Part shown: in pieces, positions 45,376-54,654 of the stretch
Numbering within the stretch: position 1 is the stretch's first letter
Layout of the letters: every line of letters starts with the position of its first letter
NCBI RefSeq assembly: GCF_001713395.1
Contig: NZ_CP016450.1
Coordinates: forward strand, 2,676,001 to 2,740,000
Direction of reading: 5' to 3'
Length of the DNA stretch: 64,000 bases
DNA from: Sinorhizobium sp. RAC02
GTDB taxonomy: Bacteria > Pseudomonadota > Alphaproteobacteria > Rhizobiales > Rhizobiaceae
Translations under genes and position numbers: made by a program
The notes under the pieces: model-generated
The model's database searches: none
What the model saw: the letters and a program-made list of their open reading frames with translations, nothing else
What the model was told of the DNA's origin: nothing

Positions 45376-45660
45376 TCAGACGCGCGCTGCGATATAGGCA
45401 GCAACACCACTGAATTTATGGAACTGCTCTTTGTTTTTCTCGTCGGCGAGGGCCGACAAGAGATCGATGCGACCGCCCGCATCCTTGACAAATTGCTCGA
45501 GATTGATGGTCAGGGTGAGCACATTCACGGAGTCGAGTGGGCTTTCTTCCGCGATGAACCATTCGTCAAGAGAGCGCTTCAACAGCTCTTCGCCGTGCAT
45601 GGCGTTGATCGAGTCGATGGCTTGAAGAATAGCGTTCTCAATTGCCGGAGCTATCGTCAT
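45376..45660 (-). CDS. Acyl carrier protein
   Basis: This 94-residue carrier protein has the phosphopantetheine attachment serine in SPLDSVNVLTL (Ser44, in the DS motif) and the surrounding helices of the family. It is diverged from AcpP and therefore specialised. It is immediately followed by the FkbH-like gene, which suggests that it carries a glyceryl or related acyl unit. No convincing ribosome site was seen. About 230 bases separate it from neuC upstream, with no gene seen there, so it may have its own promoter. Confidence 0.85.
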   Translation of the reverse strand: MTIAPAIENAILQAIDSINAMHGEELLKRSLDEWFIAEESPLDSVNVLTLTINLEQFVKDAGGRIDLLSALADEKNKEQFHKFSGVAAYIAARV

Positions 45661-45891
45661 GGATTGTAAAGATCACACGTTTCCTAGAGAAGAGGCACCT
45701 GTTAGCACCCTTTTCCGGCGATGTCGACGCGCCGGCCGGCAAAGAACAGGCGGCCGCAAACAGGCTGGAATTGCCCGTTTTGCGAAGCTGACGGACCACT
45801 GCAATAGTGCTGTTTCGACTTGCAAAATGCTTTAGGCCACATTTAGGGCGCCCTTCAAAGGAAGAGCAGCGTCAGCTTCTCCGGCAACCGC

Positions 45892-47025
45892 TTAGTCGTT
45901 GAAGTTCTTCTGCATGGGGGCTGCCCAGAAATCCCGCGTATCCAGGATGTCAGCGAACAGGAGTGCTGCATTTCCACTGCCGAAGGCGTTGTTCCGCTCA
46001 TAGCGCCGACCCCACTCGTCACGCAGGAATTTTTCGATCCCGGCAACATCCAATGCAGACGTGTGGGTGATGGACCCGGCCACCGACCTGTTGCTCTGGC
46101 GCGTTCCCAAATCCAGGCTGGGCACACCGAGGAACGGCGCCTCGCGCACGCCGGCACTGCTGTTGCCCACAACCGCTTTCGCATTCTTCATGAGCTCGGA
46201 GAAATACGCGAAGCGCATGTTGGGAAGGCGCCGAAACCGAGCGTCGTCCAACCGTTCAATCTCGGCGAAAATCGCTTCGCTTCCGGGATCGTTATTGGGC
46301 GAAATGACGACGAAATTCCTGCCACTGGCATCGAGCGTATCAAACAGGGCCTTGGCCTGCGCGCCCATCGTATCGCGCTCGGATGTAACAGGATGGAAGG
46401 TGACGATTCCATATTCCGCGAAGGGAATTTCGTAATGACGATGCACGTCCTCGATCGTCACGCCGGACGGCCGGCGATGAAAATCCAGCTCAGGCGAGCC
46501 GATATTGTAGATATAGTCCGGATTCTCGCCGAGCGCCATGACGCGCCCCTTTGCCGCTTCCGAGCTGACGAAATGGTAGGTGCAGAGTTTGGAGTTGCAG
46601 TGGCGGTAAATTTCGTCGATCGTGCCGGAAACCTCACCACCTTCGATATGGGCGGAGCGGATGTAGTTCGTCGCGCAGACCAGGGAAACCGCCAGCGCCT
46701 CGATCCGGTCGCCGTGAACAATGACCAGATCCGGCCTGTGCTCGTAAACCCAATCGGAAAAGCCGAGCACCGTCTTGGAGAGGATCAGATCCTGCGGGTC
46801 GCCGAGCCGCTGGTTGATGAACTCATGAACCTGAATGCCCGGAAGCCGCTTTACTTCTTTCTTGGTCGCGCCGTATTTTTCCAGCATATGCATGCCGGTG
46901 ACGAAAAAAGAGACACTATGGCCCACCGCCTGCGCCGCCAGCGCAAGCGGCTCGAGCTTGCCGAAATCGGCTCGCGTCCCCGTCACGAAGAGCAAGCTCT
47001 TCGCCATTTTCGCGTCGGATGTCAT
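45892..47025 (-). CDS. neuC: UDP-N-acetylglucosamine 2-epimerase (hydrolysing)
   Basis: The enzyme converts UDP-GlcNAc, or a 2,4-diamino relative, to the free 2-epimer (ManNAc type) plus UDP, the first step to nonulosonic acids. The 377-residue GT-B-fold protein has FVTGTRADFGKLEPL, VIVHGDRIEA, SAHIEGGEVSGTIDE and VVGNSSAGVREAPFLGVPSL. NeuC and LegG cannot be separated by eye; the absence of legB/legC or pseB/pseC genes nearby favours a NeuC role. Its start overlaps the neuB stop by four bases (ATGA). Confidence 0.9.
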   Translation of the reverse strand: MTSDAKMAKSLLFVTGTRADFGKLEPLALAAQAVGHSVSFFVTGMHMLEKYGATKKEVKRLPGIQVHEFINQRLGDPQDLILSKTVLGFSDWVYEHRPDLVIVHGDRIEALAVSLVCATNYIRSAHIEGGEVSGTIDEIYRHCNSKLCTYHFVSSEAAKGRVMALGENPDYIYNIGSPELDFHRRPSGVTIEDVHRHYEIPFAEYGIVTFHPVTSERDTMGAQAKALFDTLDASGRNFVVISPNNDPGSEAIFAEIERLDDARFRRLPNMRFAYFSELMKNAKAVVGNSSAGVREAPFLGVPSLDLGTRQSNRSVAGSITHTSALDVAGIEKFLRDEWGRRYERNNAFGSGNAALLFADILDTRDFWAAPMQKNFND

Positions 47026-48053
47026 TGACCGAAATCGCTCCAGCGAAGCTGCTCGTTCCGGTTCCGGTCGACCTTGATCGTCTTGCCGATCAGTTCATCC
47101 AGTTTGTAGCCCGGAATTTCACCGTTGCCCGGACGCCGTGCCCATACGTCATATTCGGTAATCACGTCGCCGGCCTTTAGCGGGCGCTCCGCCACCACCG
47201 AGCTTCTTGCAAAGCGGTAGACGGACTCTTCCAGCTGGGAGCGACGCTTCTCATTGTGCAGGGCGGTGTGAATTTCGCGCGAGCGATCGATGAGGAAACG
47301 CAGTTCAGCCGGATCCATCGAACAGGAGATGTCGGGACCCACGCGATAACGCGTATCCGTGAAATGACGCTCCAGGATGCAGGCGCCAAGGGCGACAGAG
47401 GCCAGCGCCATTTCCGGCCCGATGCTGTGGTCGGAAAATCCGACGATCGCATTCGGGAAGGCTTCCTGCAGGTCGCGTACGCCGCGCAACGACACGATTT
47501 CCGGCGGAGATGGATAGAGATTTGTGCATTCCAGAAGAGCGTAATCGATACCAGCGTTGTCGAGCACCTCGACGGAGGCGCGGATCGTCTCGATCGTCTG
47601 CATACCGGTGCTCATGATGACCGGCTTGCCGAACGAAGCGATGTGTCGCAGCAAAGGGATGTTGTCGCACTCGCCACTGCCGATCTTGAAGGCGGGCACG
47701 TCGATGCTGTTGAGAAAATTCGCGGCCTGACGAGAGAATGGCGTCGATATGTAGATCAGGCCCAGGCTCTCGGCATATATCTTCAGCTCAGCCTCGTCCT
47801 CTAGGGACAGCGCACAGGACTGCATCACGTCCCAGATCGAGACGTCCGCGTTCGGCGGGAAGATGTTCTTGGCTTCCTCGGTCATTTCGTCTTCGACGAT
47901 ATGCGTCTGGTGCTTGACCAGTTCACAGCCGCTACGGGCCGCTGCCAGCACCATCGACTTGGCGATATCGAGGCTGCCGCCGTGGTTGATGCCAATCTCC
48001 GCAATTACGAGCGGCGGAAAAGACGGACCGATTTCGCGCGTTCCGATTTTCAT
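47022..48053 (-). CDS. neuB: N-acetylneuraminate synthase family protein
   Basis: NeuB condenses phosphoenolpyruvate with an N-acyl mannosamine-type sugar to give the nine-carbon acid. The protein has 343 residues. The TIM-barrel part has VIAEIGINHGGSLDIAK, YISTPFSRQAANFL, FKIGSGECDNIPLL, TNLYPSPPEIV, GFSDHSIGPEMAL and ERHFTDT; the C-terminal SAF (antifreeze-like) domain follows (ARSSVVAERPLKAGDVI). The start MKIGTREIG is used, with GAAGGGA upstream; the longer frame is not conserved. It is the first gene of the minus-strand locus. Confidence 0.93.
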   Translation of the reverse strand: MKIGTREIGPSFPPLVIAEIGINHGGSLDIAKSMVLAAARSGCELVKHQTHIVEDEMTEEAKNIFPPNADVSIWDVMQSCALSLEDEAELKIYAESLGLIYISTPFSRQAANFLNSIDVPAFKIGSGECDNIPLLRHIASFGKPVIMSTGMQTIETIRASVEVLDNAGIDYALLECTNLYPSPPEIVSLRGVRDLQEAFPNAIVGFSDHSIGPEMALASVALGACILERHFTDTRYRVGPDISCSMDPAELRFLIDRSREIHTALHNEKRRSQLEESVYRFARSSVVAERPLKAGDVITEYDVWARRPGNGEIPGYKLDELIGKTIKVDRNRNEQLRWSDFGQ

Positions 48054-48251
48054 GCTTCTATCCCTTCGATGACTGTTCTTCGCACTGACGGAAATTGCCG
48101 GGGGAGTCAATATTGGGCAATTCAAGGCTTATGAACGATTCAGCGCGTGTTTCATGTCGTATGACTAGCGCCTTTCCGTTGCGGCAACGGACGGTTGAAG
48201 GCGGGCGCTGCCGCAGTCATAAAAGGGATGTTGGGAAATAGGACTGAAAAA

Positions 48252-48326
48252 TGGTGCTGCTAGAGAGATTTGAACTCTCGGCCTCTCCCTTACCAAGGGA
48301 GTGCTCTACCCCTGAGCTATAGCAGC
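48252..48326 (-). tRNA. tRNA-Thr (GGT)
   Basis: The minus strand reads GCTGCTATAGCTCAGGGGTA at the 5' end and ends in TAGCAGCACCA, with acceptor arms pairing and CCA encoded. The anticodon stem CTCCC/GGGAG encloses TTGGTAA, giving anticodon GGT. The T loop GTTCAAATC is canonical. The length is 75 nt. Confidence 0.96.
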
Positions 48327-48471
48327 GTCCGGCGAAACAAGGCTGCTTCGCGTAAGCGAGGGCCTATTGCCATAGCTCACCCGGCAGTGCAAGCGGCGAT
48401 TTCGCGATTGGCGCAACAAATGTGATGCGTACCCACTTTTATACGGGGTCGGATTCATTCAGAGAGTATGC

Positions 48472-48660
48472 ATGACCGACAAGGAAGAGACGAAAACCAG
48501 GAAGATCAGGACCGAGGCGGAGATCCGTGCGGAGCGGCTGGCAAAGACGCTGCGCGACAATCTCCAGCGCCGAAAGCAGCAGGCACGCGCCCGGCGCTCC
48601 GGCGCGGCGGATGAAACGACCGGATTGCCTGCCGCAAAAAAAGACGAATCGGACGGTTAG
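48472..48660 (+). CDS. Small basic hypothetical protein
   Basis: This is a 62-residue highly charged protein (MTDKEETKTRKIRTEAEIRA start) rich in Lys, Arg and Glu, probably one long helix followed by a flexible tail. No domain is recognised. Short proteins of this kind are commonly seen upstream of murA in rhizobia, from memory. GAGAG lies before the ATG. Apart from this gene and the tRNA, the 775 bases between neuB and murA show no other supported gene. Confidence 0.7.
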   Translation: MTDKEETKTRKIRTEAEIRAERLAKTLRDNLQRRKQQARARRSGAADETTGLPAAKKDESDG

Positions 48661-48828
48661 TCAGGCCTGTCTTCGCCATGAAGGCCAAGGGGGTGGTTTG
48701 CGAACCGGGCGCGCGAAAAAAACGGGCGGCGGGCATGCTCTTCATTTTTCGCTCGCGATGTTCTAAAGAGCCGCCATCTCCGAAAGCCGATATTCTTTGA
48801 GAAAGGCGGGCCCGGCCCGTAATCGCAC

Positions 48829-50121
48829 ATGGATCGTATCCGAATTGTAGGCGGCAACGAACTGAGGGGCACGATCCCGATTTCCGGCGCCAAGAATGCG
48901 GCGCTTCCGCTGATGATCGCGTCGCTTCTGACGGACGACACGCTGACGCTGGAAAACGTACCGCATCTCGCCGACGTCGAGCAGCTCATCCGCATCCTCG
49001 GCAACCACGGCGCCGACATTTCCGTTAATGGTCGTCGCGAGCGCCAGGGCGAAGGTTATTCCCGAACGGTCAATTTCACCTCGCGCAACATCGTCGACAC
49101 CACCGCGCCCTACGAGCTGGTCTCGAAGATGCGCGCCTCGTTCTGGGTCATCGGCCCGCTGCTCGCCCGCGAAGGCAAGGCCCGTGTCTCGCTGCCGGGC
49201 GGCTGCGCCATCGGCACGCGTCCGGTCGACCTGTTCATCGAGGCGCTTGCAGCGCTTGGCGCGAATATCGAGATCGACGGCGGCTATATCGAGGCGACGG
49301 CGCCGAAAGGCGGCCTGATCGGCGCGCGTTATACCTTTCCGAAGGTTTCCGTCGGCGCCACGCATGTCCTCATGATGGCGGCAACGCTTGCCCGCGGCAC
49401 GACGGTGATCGGCAACGCCGCTCGCGAACCGGAAGTGCAGGACCTTGCCAAGTGCCTGAACGCCATGGGCGCCAAGATCACCGGCGCCGGCACCGCGACG
49501 ATCACCATCGAAGGCGTCGACCAGCTCTCCGGTGCGCGCCACCGCGTCCTGCCCGATCGCATCGAGACCGGTACCTATGCCATGGCTGTCGCCATGACCG
49601 GCGGCGACGTCGTGCTGGAAGGCACAGACGCCTCCCTGCTCGACACCGCGCTTGAGGCGATCCGCCGCTCCGGCGCCGAGGTCACCTCCACCGAAAGCGG
49701 CCTGCGCGTCGTGCGCAATGGCGGCGGCATCAAGCCGGTCGACGTGGTGACCGACCCCTTCCCCGGCTTCCCGACGGACCTGCAGGCCCAGTTCATGGGC
49801 CTGATGACCAAGTCGAGCGGCATTTCGCACATTACCGAGACGATCTTCGAAAATCGCTTCATGCACGTGCAGGAACTGGCCCGCCTTGGCGCGAAAATCT
49901 CGCTGTCCGGCCAGACGGCCAAGATCGAGGGTGTCGAGCGGCTGCGCGGCGCACCGGTCATGGCGACCGACCTGCGGGCCTCGGTCTCCCTCGTCATCGC
50001 CGGCCTTGCCGCCGAAGGCGAGACGATGGTGTCGCGCGTCTATCATCTCGACCGCGGCTTCGAGCGGCTGGAAGAAAAACTCACGCGCTGCGGCGCCATC
50101 GTCGAGCGCGTCAGCGATTGA
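48829..50121 (+). CDS. murA: UDP-N-acetylglucosamine 1-carboxyvinyltransferase
   Basis: MurA transfers enolpyruvate from PEP to UDP-GlcNAc, the first committed step of peptidoglycan synthesis. The 430-residue protein starts [20 protein letters not shown] and carries the catalytic loop [13 protein letters not shown] with Cys126, the residue targeted by fosfomycin. Later blocks, [20 protein letters not shown] and [14 protein letters not shown], are typical. It begins the core murA-DUF2948-hisD string. Confidence 0.97.
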   Translation: MDRIRIVGGNELRGTIPISGAKNAALPLMIASLLTDDTLTLENVPHLADVEQLIRILGNHGADISVNGRRERQGEGYSRTVNFTSRNIVDTTAPYELVSKMRASFWVIGPLLAREGKARVSLPGGCAIGTRPVDLFIEALAALGANIEIDGGYIEATAPKGGLIGARYTFPKVSVGATHVLMMAATLARGTTVIGNAAREPEVQDLAKCLNAMGAKITGAGTATITIEGVDQLSGARHRVLPDRIETGTYAMAVAMTGGDVVLEGTDASLLDTALEAIRRSGAEVTSTESGLRVVRNGGGIKPVDVVTDPFPGFPTDLQAQFMGLMTKSSGISHITETIFENRFMHVQELARLGAKISLSGQTAKIEGVERLRGAPVMATDLRASVSLVIAGLAAEGETMVSRVYHLDRGFERLEEKLTRCGAIVERVSD

Positions 50122-50222
50122 TCTTCGAACGCGGCGGAGTTGCAGTCCGCCGCACTCCGTCCTATCTCGTGGAATAGATCGGGATGCCGCAGATCCGCGG
50201 CGTCCCCGGGAAGGACTACCCT

Positions 50223-50660
50223 ATGGACAGCCTGAAATTGCTTGCTCTCGACGCGGAAGACCTTTCCGTCGTCTCCGCCCACCTGCAGGATGCGGTCTTC
50301 AAGACCGACGGCCTCTCCTATGACGCCCGCCACCACGTCTTTTCGGTCGTCGTCAACCGCTTCGTCTGGGAAACGGCCGCCGGCCGCCGCAAGGCCTTCG
50401 AACGGCGCCGCGCCGTCGTCGCCTTCAAACGCGTCAATGCGGTGCGCTCGCTCGGCATTGACCGCAAGGATGCCGACGCCGTGCTTTCCCTGCTCGCCGT
50501 GAACTTCGCCCAGAAGGACGATGGTCCGGACGGCACGCTGGAACTCGTCCTGTCTGGCAACGCCTCCATCATGCTCGATGTGGAATGCGTCGAAGTTCAG
50601 CTTGCAGATACCGGCGGAGCGTGGGAAACCAGTCTGAAACCCCGCCATCCGGCGGTTTGA
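50223..50660 (+). CDS. DUF2948 family protein
   Basis: This is a 145-residue protein of the alphaproteobacterial DUF2948 family, of unknown function. It starts MDSLKLLALDAEDLSVVSAH and contains FVWETAAGRRKAFERRRAVV. The gene is almost always found between murA and hisD in this group, as here. The start is set at the ATG with GGAAGGA about 8 bases upstream; the frame is open 13 codons further up. Confidence 0.88.
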   Translation: MDSLKLLALDAEDLSVVSAHLQDAVFKTDGLSYDARHHVFSVVVNRFVWETAAGRRKAFERRRAVVAFKRVNAVRSLGIDRKDADAVLSLLAVNFAQKDDGPDGTLELVLSGNASIMLDVECVEVQLADTGGAWETSLKPRHPAV

Positions 50661-50706
50661 GGCATGGATCCGGCGCTTTTCGCCGGGAGACGACAGGACG
50701 GACGAC

Positions 50707-52005
50707 TTGGCGATCAGACTTGACTACCAGAGCAGCGATTTCGAAAGCCGGTTCGCTGCCTTCCTGACGACCAAGCGCGAGGTCTCCGAAGACGTCAATG
50801 CGATTGTCCGCACGATCATCGACGATGTTCGCGCGCGGGGCGACAAGGCGCTCGCCGATTACTCCAAAAAATTCGACGGCCTGGACTTTGCCGTCACCTC
50901 CATGCGCGTGTCGCTCGAGGAGATCGACGCTGCCTTCGATGCGGTCGATGCCAAGATCATTGCAGCACTCGAACTCGCCGCCCAGCGCATCGAAAAGCAT
51001 CACGCCCGCCAGAAGCCGAAGGATGACATCTACGAGGACGATATCGGCGTCGGCCTCGGCTCGCGCTGGACGGCAATCGATGCCGTCGGCCTCTATGTAC
51101 CGGGCGGCACGGCAAGCTATCCGAGCTCCGTGCTGATGAACGCCGTGCCGGCCAGGGTCGCCGGCGTGCCGCGTATCGTCATGGTCGTGCCGGCGAAGGA
51201 AGGCGCGATCAATCCTGCCGTGCTCGCCGCCGCCCGTATTGCCGGCATCGACGAGATCTACCGCATCGGCGGCGCGCAGGCCGTCGCGGCCCTCGCCTAC
51301 GGCACCGAAACGATCGCACCCGTCGCCAAGATCACCGGCCCCGGCAATGCCTTCGTCGCCGCCGCCAAGCGTCATGTCTTCGGCACGGTCGGCATCGACA
51401 TGATCGCCGGCCCCTCCGAAGTGCTCATCATTGCCGATGCCGACAACGATCCAGACTGGCTCGCCGCCGACCTGCTCGCCCAGGCGGAGCACGATGTCGG
51501 CGCCCAGTCGATCCTCGTCACCGACAGCGTAGACCTTGCCAATGCCGTCGAGGCCGCCGTCGAACGGCAGCTGAAGACGCTGGAGCGCTCGGAGACGGCC
51601 GCCGCCAGCTGGCGGGATTTCGGCGCCGTCATTCTCGTGCCGGACCTCAAAAAATCGGTACCGCTGGCAAACCGCATCGCCGCCGAGCACCTGGAGATCG
51701 CCACAGCCGATCCGGATGCGCTGCTGCCGCAAATCCGCAATGCCGGCGCCATCTTTGTCGGCCGCCACACGCCGGAAGTCATCGGCGATTATGTCGGTGG
51801 GTCGAACCACGTGCTGCCGACCGCCCGCTCAGCCCGCTTTTCCTCCGGCCTTTCCGTGCTCGACTATATGAAGCGCACGTCCATCCTGCGCCTCGGCCCG
51901 GATCAGTTGCGGGCGCTTGGTCCTGCCGCCGTCACGCTGGCCGAAGCCGAAGGGCTCGGCGCCCATGCCCGCTCCGTCGCCATCCGGCTCAACCTGGAGA
52001 CATGA
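50707..52005 (+). CDS. hisD: Histidinol dehydrogenase
   Basis: The enzyme makes histidine from histidinol in two NAD+-dependent oxidations, with zinc. The 432-residue protein shows [39 protein letters not shown], the zinc ligands in [12 protein letters not shown], the catalytic [13 protein letters not shown] and [13 protein letters not shown]. The start codon is TTG, with AGGACGG about 8 bases upstream; no better in-frame ATG exists. It is 46 bases after the DUF2948 gene and 4 bases before UPF0262. Confidence 0.97.
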   Translation: MAIRLDYQSSDFESRFAAFLTTKREVSEDVNAIVRTIIDDVRARGDKALADYSKKFDGLDFAVTSMRVSLEEIDAAFDAVDAKIIAALELAAQRIEKHHARQKPKDDIYEDDIGVGLGSRWTAIDAVGLYVPGGTASYPSSVLMNAVPARVAGVPRIVMVVPAKEGAINPAVLAAARIAGIDEIYRIGGAQAVAALAYGTETIAPVAKITGPGNAFVAAAKRHVFGTVGIDMIAGPSEVLIIADADNDPDWLAADLLAQAEHDVGAQSILVTDSVDLANAVEAAVERQLKTLERSETAAASWRDFGAVILVPDLKKSVPLANRIAAEHLEIATADPDALLPQIRNAGAIFVGRHTPEVIGDYVGGSNHVLPTARSARFSSGLSVLDYMKRTSILRLGPDQLRALGPAAVTLAEAEGLGAHARSVAIRLNLET

Positions 52006-52009
52006 GGCC

Positions 52010-52486
52010 ATGGGCACGACGGGCAGCTTCCGCCTCTGCGACGTGGTGCTGGACGACACGATCGGCCGCGCCACGCCGGATGTGGAGCACGAGCGTGCCG
52101 TCGCCATCTTCGACCTCATCGAGGAAAACACCTTCGAGCCGATCGGCCATGCCGGCGGCCCCTACCGCCTGAACATTTCGCTTCTCGATTCCAAGCTGGT
52201 CTTCACCGTCCGCACCGAGGCCGGTGACGATGTCGCCACCCACATCCTTTCGCTGACGCCGTTCCGGCGCATCGTGAAAGACTATTTCCTGATCTGCGAG
52301 AGCTATTACCAGGCGATCCGCTCGGCGACACCCAGCCAGATCGAGGCGATCGACATGGGCCGGCGCGGTATCCACAACGAGGGCTCGCAGACGCTGGTGG
52401 ACCGGCTCTCGGGCAAGATCAAATTCGACTTCGACACCGCCCGCCGCCTCTTTACGCTCGTCTGCGTTCTCTATTGGCGCGGGTGA
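52010..52486 (+). CDS. UPF0262 family protein
   Basis: This is a 158-residue protein of the conserved alphaproteobacterial UPF0262 family; its function is unknown. Family strings are [39 protein letters not shown] and [14 protein letters not shown]. The start is the ATG just after the hisD stop, with a TGAGG site; the longer frame into hisD is spurious. Its constant place between hisD and a phosphatase gene suggests co-transcription rather than a histidine role. Confidence 0.9.
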   Translation: MGTTGSFRLCDVVLDDTIGRATPDVEHERAVAIFDLIEENTFEPIGHAGGPYRLNISLLDSKLVFTVRTEAGDDVATHILSLTPFRRIVKDYFLICESYYQAIRSATPSQIEAIDMGRRGIHNEGSQTLVDRLSGKIKFDFDTARRLFTLVCVLYWRG

Positions 52487-52490
52487 GCGG

Positions 52491-52952
52491 ATGGAGGGCG
52501 TTTCCCCGGCACCTCAGGAAACCCGGTCGCGAACACCCCGCTCGCTTCTCTTCATGTGCCGTATGAACGCCGTGCGCTCCCCAATGGCCGAGACGATCGC
52601 CCGCAGCCTGCTGCCCGGCACCTATGTCGCCTCCGCCGGCGTGCGTCCCGGCGAGCGTGACCCCTTCGTCGATGCGGTGCTCGACGAGGTCGGCCTCTCG
52701 CTTGGCCGCCATGCGCCGCGGTCGCTCGATGAACTGGAAGACGACTATTTCGACCTCATCGTCACGCTGGCGCCCGAAGCCCACCATGCAGCCCTCGAAC
52801 TCACCCGCTCGATGGCAGTCGACGTCATGTATTGGCCGACACCCGACCCGACGGTTGCGACCGGCACACGCGAGCAGATTCTGAGCTCGTACCGCGAGGT
52901 TCGCGAATTTCTGAAAACTCTGATAGAGAAGCGCCTGAAAGACCCGGGCTGA
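52491..52952 (+). CDS. Low molecular weight phosphatase family protein
   Basis: This is a 153-residue protein with the low-molecular-weight protein tyrosine phosphatase / arsenate reductase fold. The P-loop is FMCRMNAVRSPMAE, giving C-x5-R with Cys23 and Arg29; the general acid is probably the Asp in WPTPDPT. It begins 4 bases after UPF0262 and is part of the hisD-infA core string. The natural substrate is unknown. Confidence 0.88.
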   Translation: MEGVSPAPQETRSRTPRSLLFMCRMNAVRSPMAETIARSLLPGTYVASAGVRPGERDPFVDAVLDEVGLSLGRHAPRSLDELEDDYFDLIVTLAPEAHHAALELTRSMAVDVMYWPTPDPTVATGTREQILSSYREVREFLKTLIEKRLKDPG

Positions 52953-53096
52953 GCCTCCAGGGGCCCGATTTTCGGCAAATGCAGAAACCCGGCGCTTCGG
53001 TGTTCACAAAGCACCGGGGATTGTGTAGTTTCCGGCAAATTTTTCGAGGCGGGCATCCGGCTCGCCCTCATCCACCTACAGGAATATCATCACAAG

Positions 53097-53315
53097 ATGG
53101 CAAAAGAAGAAGTCCTCGAATTCCCCGGCACCGTGACGGAACTGCTCCCGAACGCAACGTTCCGCGTCAAGCTCGAAAACGAGCACGAGATCATCGCGCA
53201 TACCGCAGGCCGCATGCGCAAGAACCGCATCCGCGTTCTCGCCGGCGACAAGGTTCTGGTCGAGATGACCCCGTACGACCTCACCAAGGGCCGCATCACC
53301 TACCGTTTCAAGTAA
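53097..53315 (+). CDS. infA: Translation initiation factor IF-1
   Basis: IF-1 is a 72-residue S1/OB-fold protein that binds the ribosomal A site during initiation. The sequence [20 protein letters not shown] and [20 protein letters not shown] is nearly invariant in alphaproteobacteria. The preceding 140 bases hold no gene and probably include its promoter. maf follows 66 bases later. Confidence 0.98.
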   Translation: MAKEEVLEFPGTVTELLPNATFRVKLENEHEIIAHTAGRMRKNRIRVLAGDKVLVEMTPYDLTKGRITYRFK

Positions 53316-53381
53316 GCCAGAGGGGCCGCGCCCTCGCCCGGCTGATGCCGCAGAGCGAAGACCGGCGCCCCCGGAGACCCC

Positions 53382-54002
53382 ATGGCGCAGACCGACACGC
53401 TCATCCTTGCCTCCGGCTCGCCGCGCCGCGTCGAACTGCTCGCGCAGGCCGGCATTGAACCCACGCGCCTGATGCCCATGGATATCGACGAGACGCCGAA
53501 GCGCGCCGAGCATCCCCGCTCGCTGGCGCGGCGTCTCTCGACCGGCAAGGCTCAGGCGGCGCTCGCCGCGATCAAGGGCGATCCCGCCTTTGCCGGCAGC
53601 TACATCCTTGCTGCCGACACCGTCGTCTCGGTGGGTCGCCGCATCCTGCCGAAGACCGAGATGATCGACGAGGCGTCGAGCGCACTCCATCTTCTCTCAG
53701 GCCGCAGCCACCGCGTCTTTACCGGCGTGTGCCTGATCACGCCGGACCGCACCGTGCGCCAGAAGGTCATCGACACCAAGGTGCGCTTCAAGCGCCTCTC
53801 GACCACCGACATCGAGCGCTACCTCGCCTCCGGCCAGTGGCGCGGCAAGGCAGGCGGCTACGCCATCCAGGGCATTGCCGGCAGCTTCGTCGTCAAATTG
53901 GCCGGCTCCTACACCAACGTCGTCGGCCTCCCCCTCTACGAAACGCTCGCCTTGCTTTCCGGCGAAGGTTTTGACGTGCATGCCGGCTGGGCGGACGCCT
54001 GA
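53382..54002 (+). CDS. maf: Maf family nucleotide pyrophosphatase
   Basis: Maf proteins hydrolyse non-canonical or modified nucleoside triphosphates (dTTP/UTP or methylated GTP types) and influence septum formation. The protein has 206 residues. Motifs are [14 protein letters not shown] at the N terminus, [18 protein letters not shown], and [20 protein letters not shown]. The Q in YAIQG is typical of the YhdE branch. Its stop is one base from the yacG start. Confidence 0.93.
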   Translation: MAQTDTLILASGSPRRVELLAQAGIEPTRLMPMDIDETPKRAEHPRSLARRLSTGKAQAALAAIKGDPAFAGSYILAADTVVSVGRRILPKTEMIDEASSALHLLSGRSHRVFTGVCLITPDRTVRQKVIDTKVRFKRLSTTDIERYLASGQWRGKAGGYAIQGIAGSFVVKLAGSYTNVVGLPLYETLALLSGEGFDVHAGWADA

Positions 54003-54003
54003 C

Positions 54004-54213
54004 ATGGCGGACGAAAGCAAAAACCCGGCCGCGACGGTCGCGCCCCTGCGCAAGGCCGTCCCCTGTCCGATCTGCAAGCGGCCCTCGGCTCGCGAGCACT
54101 ATCCCTTCTGCTCGCCGCGCTGTCGCGATGTCGATCTCAACCGCTGGCTCTCCGGTTCCTACGCCATTCCCGTTGCCGACGATGAAACGAAGGCCGACGA
54201 AGACGACATGTGA
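54004..54213 (+). CDS. yacG: DNA gyrase inhibitor YacG
   Basis: YacG is a small zinc protein (69 residues) that binds GyrB and blocks DNA binding by gyrase. The four zinc-ligand cysteines are in CPICKRP and CSPRCRDVD, followed by NRWLSGSYAIP, which is diagnostic. The start lies one base past the maf stop, so the genes are coupled. Confidence 0.93.
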   Translation: MADESKNPAATVAPLRKAVPCPICKRPSAREHYPFCSPRCRDVDLNRWLSGSYAIPVADDETKADEDDM

Positions 54214-54297
54214 CGCCTTTGTCGCACGGCAAAAACACAATCTTTTCCAAAGCTTGCACGACCCGTCATTTTTCCCGCAAAAAACCGCCCATAGGGC

Positions 54298-54325
54298 TGG
54301 ACACATTTTTGCAAGATGCTATAAC
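54298..54325 (+). promoter_or_regulatory. Probable promoter of tRNA-Phe
   Basis: TGGACA and TATAAC are separated by 16 bases, close to sigma-70 consensus, and lie about 60 bases upstream of the tRNA. The region between yacG and the tRNA holds no gene. Confidence 0.55.
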
Positions 54326-54387
54326 CCCGCTCGCTCCCGGGGCGAAACCAAGCGCCCCACGGATTTCCAAGCGAAATCCACGTAGAT

Positions 54388-54463
54388 GCCCGGATAGCTC
54401 AGTTGGTAGAGCAGCGGATTGAAAATCCGCGTGTCGGTGGTTCAAATCCGCCTCCGGGCACCA
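54388..54463 (+). tRNA. tRNA-Phe (GAA)
   Basis: The cloverleaf starts GCCCGGATAGCTCAGTTGGT and ends TCCGGGCACCA, with CCA encoded. The anticodon arm GCGGA-TTGAAAA-TCCGC gives GAA. The T loop GTTCAAATC is canonical. The length is 76 nt. A T-rich stretch (ATTTTTTCC) follows and may end transcription. Confidence 0.97.
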
Positions 54464-54654
54464 TTTTTTCCATTTATTGCCGCAAGCTGGACTACCCGAT
54501 GAATTCGGGTTTCCCGCTCTGACACATCCTCCTTCCATCACAGAATTCGATAGATCTGTCAGCGAAACTCGCGTGAACGGTCCCGCGAAACCGGATAGAC
54601 CTTTGCTGCTTCGCCTTTCCTGGCGACGGCCGGATTTCTGTTTGCGGAGTTTTC

